A DNA stretch of 64,000 bases from Subtercola boreus. Its GTDB lineage: Bacteria; Actinomycetota; Actinomycetes; Actinomycetales; Microbacteriaceae. The position numbers were made by a program, and so were the translations under genes. The notes beneath the pieces are model-generated. The model was given only the letters and a program-made list of their open reading frames with translations. It was not told the origin of the DNA and searched no databases. Numbering within the stretch: the first letter of the stretch is position 1; each line of letters begins with the position of its first letter. This document shows positions 58,687 through 64,000 of this stretch, piece by piece. The stretch is taken from assembly GCF_003399625.1 (NCBI RefSeq), contig NZ_NBXA01000003.1, positions 124,001 to 188,000 on the forward strand. The letters are read 5' to 3'.

Positions 58687-60865
58687 GTGTCTGCCACCAT
58701 CGAGAACCTGCTCAGCGAGAACCGTCTCTACCCGCCGTCACCGGCCTTCGCCGCCGCGGCGAACGTCACGGCCGACGAGTACGACCGCGCAGCGGCCGAT
58801 CCGGTCGCCTACTGGGAGCGGCAGGCCGACCGGCTCGACTGGACCGAGCGCTGGCACACCGCCCACACCTGGAAGCCGGCCCGACCGCTGACCCTGGCCG
58901 AGGCTGCCGCCCAGGAGGGCGTGACGCTGCCCGACCCGGGCGGCGCCAGCACCGCCGACCCCGCCGGCCCCGCAGCCTCCGCCTTCACCGGGCTCGACGA
59001 CGACGGGCAGCCGCTCCTCAGCATCCCCGAGGCCGCCTGGTTCGTCGGCGGCCGCCTCAACGTCGCCGTCAACTGCGTCGACCGGCACGTCGATGCCGGC
59101 CGCGGCGACGTCGTCGCCATCACCTTCGAGGGCGAACCGGGCGACCGCGAGCAGATCACCTACGCCGAGCTGCAGCGCCGCGTCGCGAAGGCCGCGAACG
59201 CCCTCGAGGCGCTGGGGATCGTCGCCGGCGACCGGGTCGTCGTGTATCTGCCGGTTATCCCCGAGACCATCGTCATCACGCTCGCGATCGCCCGGATCGG
59301 CGCGATCCACTCCCTCGTCTTCGGCGGCTTCTCGGCCGAGGCGCTGAAGTTCCGCGTCGAGGACACGGGTGCGAAACTGCTGGTGACGAGCGACGGCCAG
59401 TTCCGCCGCGGCAAGGCGGTCGCGGTCAAGGCGAACTCCGACGAAGCCGTGGGCGGCCCCGTCGGCCCGGGCAGCAGCGGCGCGCCCGGTGGAGTGAACA
59501 CGATCGAGCACGTGCTGGTCGTGCGCCGAACCGGCGACCTCACGCCGGACATCCCGTGGACACCGGGGCGTGACGTGTGGTTCCACGACGCGATCGCAGA
59601 GGCCGCCGACACTCACACGGCCCAGAGCTTCGACTCCGAACATCCACTGTTCATCATCTACACCAGCGGAACCACCGGCAAGCCGAAAGGCGTCGTGCAC
59701 ACCAGCGGCGGCTACCTCACGCAGGCCAGCTGGAGCCACGCCGCCATCTTCGACGCGAAGCCGACCGACGTCTACTGGTGCACCGCCGATCTCGCCTGGG
59801 TCACCGCGCACACCTACGTGCTCTACGGTCCGTTCTCGAACGGCGCCACCAGCGTGATCTACGAGGGCACGCCCAACACCCCGCACACCGGGCGCCACTT
59901 CGAGATCATCGAGCGCTACGGCGTCACCACCTACTACACCGCTCCGACGCTCATCCGCACGTTCATGACCTGGTTCCCGGATGGCCTCCCTGCCTCCTTC
60001 GACCTGTCGACGCTCCGCCTGCTCGGCACGGTCGGCGAGGCGATCAACCCCGAGGCGTGGGTGTGGTTCCACGAGAACGTCGGCGGCGGCCGGGCCCCGA
60101 TCGTCGACACCTGGTGGCAGTCGGAGACCGGATCCGCCATCATCGCCCCCCCTGCCCGGCGTCACGGTGCTGAAGCCCGGGTCGGCGACGTTCTCGCTGC
60201 CGGGGCTCCGCGCGCTCATCGTCGACGAGGAGGGCGTGCAGGTACCCGACGGTTCGGGTGGGTACCTCGTGATCGACGGCACCTGGCCCTCGATGGCGCG
60301 CGGCGTCTGGGGGAACCCCGGCCGCTTCCGGGATTCGTACTGGAAGAAGTACGCCGCCCAGGGCTACTTCTTCGCGGGCGACGGAGCAAAATACGATGCA
60401 GACGGGTACATCTGGCTGCTCGGACGCGTCGACGACGTCATCAACGTCTCCGGCCACCGCCTCTCGACCATCGAGATCGAGTCGGCCCTGGTGTCGCATC
60501 CGGCCGTCGGCGAGGCGGGCGTCGTGGGAGTGACCGACCCGGTGACGGGTGAGGCCATCGCGGCTTTCGTCATCCCGTCGCGCGACGTGTCGGTTCAGGA
60601 TGCCGCGGACCCTGCGTTCTGGGCGGGCGTCGAACGCGAACTGGGGTCGCTGCTGCGGGCTCACGTCTCGCACGAGATCGGCCCCATCGCGAAACCGAGG
60701 GACCTCGTGGTGGTGCCGGACCTGCCGAAGACCCGCTCGGGCAAGATCATGCGCCGCCTGCTCGGCGACCTCGTCGACGGCCGCCCGCTCGGTGACACCA
60801 CGTCACTCCAGGACGAGGCCGTGCCCGCCCGCATCGCGGCCATCCTGCTGGCCGGCCGCGGCTGA
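58687..60865 (+). pseudogene. acs: Acetyl-CoA synthetase, one-base frameshift in a C7 tract
   Basis: An AMP-forming acetyl-CoA ligase of about 725 aa if the frame is restored. The N-terminal part includes FIIYTSGTTGKPKGVVHTSGGYL and TWWQSETGSAII. At 60146-60152 seven C's put the second half in the +1 frame, where VTVLKPGSATFSLPG, YFFAGDGAKYDADGYIWLLGRVDDVINVSGHR and the acetylation-site PKTRSGKIMRR continue without a gap. Six C's would give one intact gene. Either a true loss of function, a slippage site or a sequencing error. The GTG start fits a leaderless mRNA (TAGCGT 7 nt upstream). Confidence 0.9.
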
Positions 60866-60904
60866 CGCGGCGCCGCACCTCCCGCCCCTCCCGCGCACGC
60901 CAGC

Positions 60905-60970
60905 TCAATCGAGTGGGCAGAAGCGGCCCTTGCTCCGCGGTTTAGGGGCCGAAACTGCCCACTCGATTGA
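60905..60970. repeat. Dispersed palindromic element, copy 2
   Basis: Outer arms of 16 bp (TCAATCGAGTGGGCAG and its complement) pair perfectly, with CGGCCC/GGGCCG further inside. It shares the sequence of the element at 45360-45420 and lies between the convergent acs and clpB genes. Confidence 0.75.
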
Positions 60971-61105
60971 CGTGGCGGGCGGAACGGGGCGGACGCGGAG
61001 CGCGCGGGCGGGGCGGGCGCGGCGAGCGGCGGGGCGGCACGGGCGAACGGCCCGACGCGGGGCGGGCGGGGCGGGCGGGGCGGGCGGGGCGGGGCGGGCG
61101 GGCGG
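60971..61105. repeat. G-rich simple-repeat tract
   Basis: Runs of GGGCG and GGCGG fill the gap between the palindromic element and the clpB stop codon, ending in at least four tandem GGGCGGGGC-like units. No gene is seen here. Confidence 0.6.
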
Positions 61106-61107
61106 GG

Positions 61108-63273
<2,166 letters not shown>

Positions 63274-63315
63274 CCCGGGGAGACCTTTCGTTCGTACTTC
63301 TCAGCGACCCATAAA

Positions 63316-63336
63316 CTTGAGTCGACCTAGCTCAAC
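63316..63336. promoter_or_regulatory. HAIR element (HspR operator) before clpB
   Basis: CTTGAGT-N7-GCTCAAC closely matches the known HAIR consensus CTTGAGT-N7-ACTCAAG. It is 43 bp before the clpB ATG. Confidence 0.85.
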
Positions 63337-63417
63337 TTTACCCGAGAACATGCTCCAGCGCCACCGGTTCACCTCCGGTCATCCCCTTCACAGCCGGATC
63401 GACCTAGAGTATTGACA

Positions 63418-64000
63418 GTGAAGAGTATTTTGAGGCGTGAGCTGGGTTCCCCCCTGCTCCTCGGGCTGGTGGGAACCCTCTTCATCGCGCTCGGATCCCT
63501 GGCCGTCGGCTGGCTCGGGCCGGGGTCGAACGTGCGGGGCTGGCCGATCATCCAGAGCCTGCGGGGCAACGACCTGCTCGTGCACATCTCGACGTTCGTC
63601 GTCATCGGCGCGGGTCTCCTGCTCGTCATCGCGTGGCTGAAGCTCGGCTCGGCCATGCGCCGGAATCCCGCGGATGCCCTCAAGCGCGTCGTCGTCACCA
63701 GCGTCGTCTGGGCGCTGCCGCTCGCCGTGGCCGTTCCCCTGTATTCCCGCGACCTGTTCGCCTACGTGGGCCAGGGGCGGCTCATGGCCGGCGGATTCAA
63801 CCCCTACGTCGACGGCATCTCGGCCATCCAGGGCTGGTTCAACATCGGCGTCGACCCCATGTGGGCGAACGCGAAGACGCCCTACGGCCCGGTCTACCTC
63901 GCGATCGAGGAGGCGACGGTGACGATCTCGGGCGACTCGCCGATCGTCGCGGTCGCTCTCTTCCGGCTCATCGCCATCGTGAGCGCCCTCGCCATCGCGT
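63418..64000 (+). CDS. Polyprenol-phosphate mannosyltransferase, MptB-like (5' part)
   Basis: Open to the window end (194 codons seen). The N-terminus has several membrane helices; PLYSRDLFAYVGQGRLMAGGFNPYVDG and WANAKTPYGPVYLAIEE match the MptA/MptB group, GT-C enzymes that extend alpha-1,6-mannan from polyprenyl-phosphate mannose. The acidic RDLF loop is the likely catalytic site. The GTG at 63418 is used; TAGAGT ends 7 nt before it, suggesting a leaderless mRNA. The C-terminus lies outside. Confidence 0.82.
   Translation, partial: MKSILRRELGSPLLLGLVGTLFIALGSLAVGWLGPGSNVRGWPIIQSLRGNDLLVHISTFVVIGAGLLLVIAWLKLGSAMRRNPADALKRVVVTSVVWALPLAVAVPLYSRDLFAYVGQGRLMAGGFNPYVDGISAIQGWFNIGVDPMWANAKTPYGPVYLAIEEATVTISGDSPIVAVALFRLIAIVSALAIA

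Overview
The window is high-GC actinobacterial DNA, most likely from a member of the Microbacteriaceae. Support comes from the many GTG starts and apparently leaderless transcripts, a DUF222-HNH protein, a DUF7882-type small protein, DUF6421, a HAIR (HspR) operator before clpB, and an actinobacterial-type proton-pumping rhodopsin cassette. There are about 62 genes. I saw no tRNA, rRNA, CRISPR array or recognisable transposase.

Layout. 1-3.7 kb: end of a WYL regulator, a DUF222-HNH protein, and a divergent SDR/TetR pair with two matching 16-bp palindromic operators. 3.8-13.1 kb: two leftward operons (CoA-transferase, signal-less solute-binding-like protein, enoyl-CoA hydratase, FAH-type dehydratase, LacI regulator and alpha-ketoglutarate-semialdehyde dehydrogenase; then SDR and DUF4432). 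They resemble a Weimberg-type sugar-acid route joined to a CoA module, and both have a related LacI-type palindrome upstream. 13.2-14.4 kb: two flavin/FMN reductases.

14.5-31 kb is a polysaccharide region. It holds a BcsB-like secreted protein, a GT-C membrane glycosyltransferase, and a BcsA-like GT2 with an N-terminal MshEN (c-di-GMP-binding) domain. It also holds a set for decaprenyl-phosphoryl-arabinose: DprE2, DprE1, a GtrA-like protein, a UbiA-type phosphoribosyltransferase and a PAP2 phosphatase. A leftward operon adds two GGDEF proteins, an EAL-DICT protein and a Tat-exported beta-helix protein. The inferred working model is that local c-di-GMP enzymes tune an arabinose-containing or otherwise polyprenyl-dependent extracellular polymer. 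Between the GT2 and dprE2 lies a 1.25-kb stretch (2TM protein, GAF protein, 60-aa protein) bounded by perfect 19-bp direct repeats. The outer repeat is the 3' end of dprE2, so this looks like a precise insertion.

31-49.3 kb is mostly housekeeping and accessory genes: SMR and MFS transporters, an RNA methyltransferase, MntH with a DtxR-family regulator, a zinc metallopeptidase, a HAD phosphatase, a secreted LRR/Ig-like protein, DUF2207, a septum-formation-like protein, pyrE, xthA, membrane proteins, and an acyltransferase-SGNH protein. 49.4-54.9 kb: small conserved proteins, DUF6421, threonine aldolase, nitroreductase and a MarR regulator. 55.0-58.6 kb: rhodopsin, lycopene cyclase and Blh, which together give a retinal-based light-driven proton pump. 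58.7-64 kb: acs with a one-base frameshift in a C7 tract, clpB without its N-domain, and the start of a polyprenol-phosphate mannosyltransferase.

Recurring features are ATGA/GTGA stop-start overlaps inside operons, TAnnnT -10 boxes 6-7 nt before starts, and two copies of a dispersed palindromic element (45.4 and 60.9 kb).
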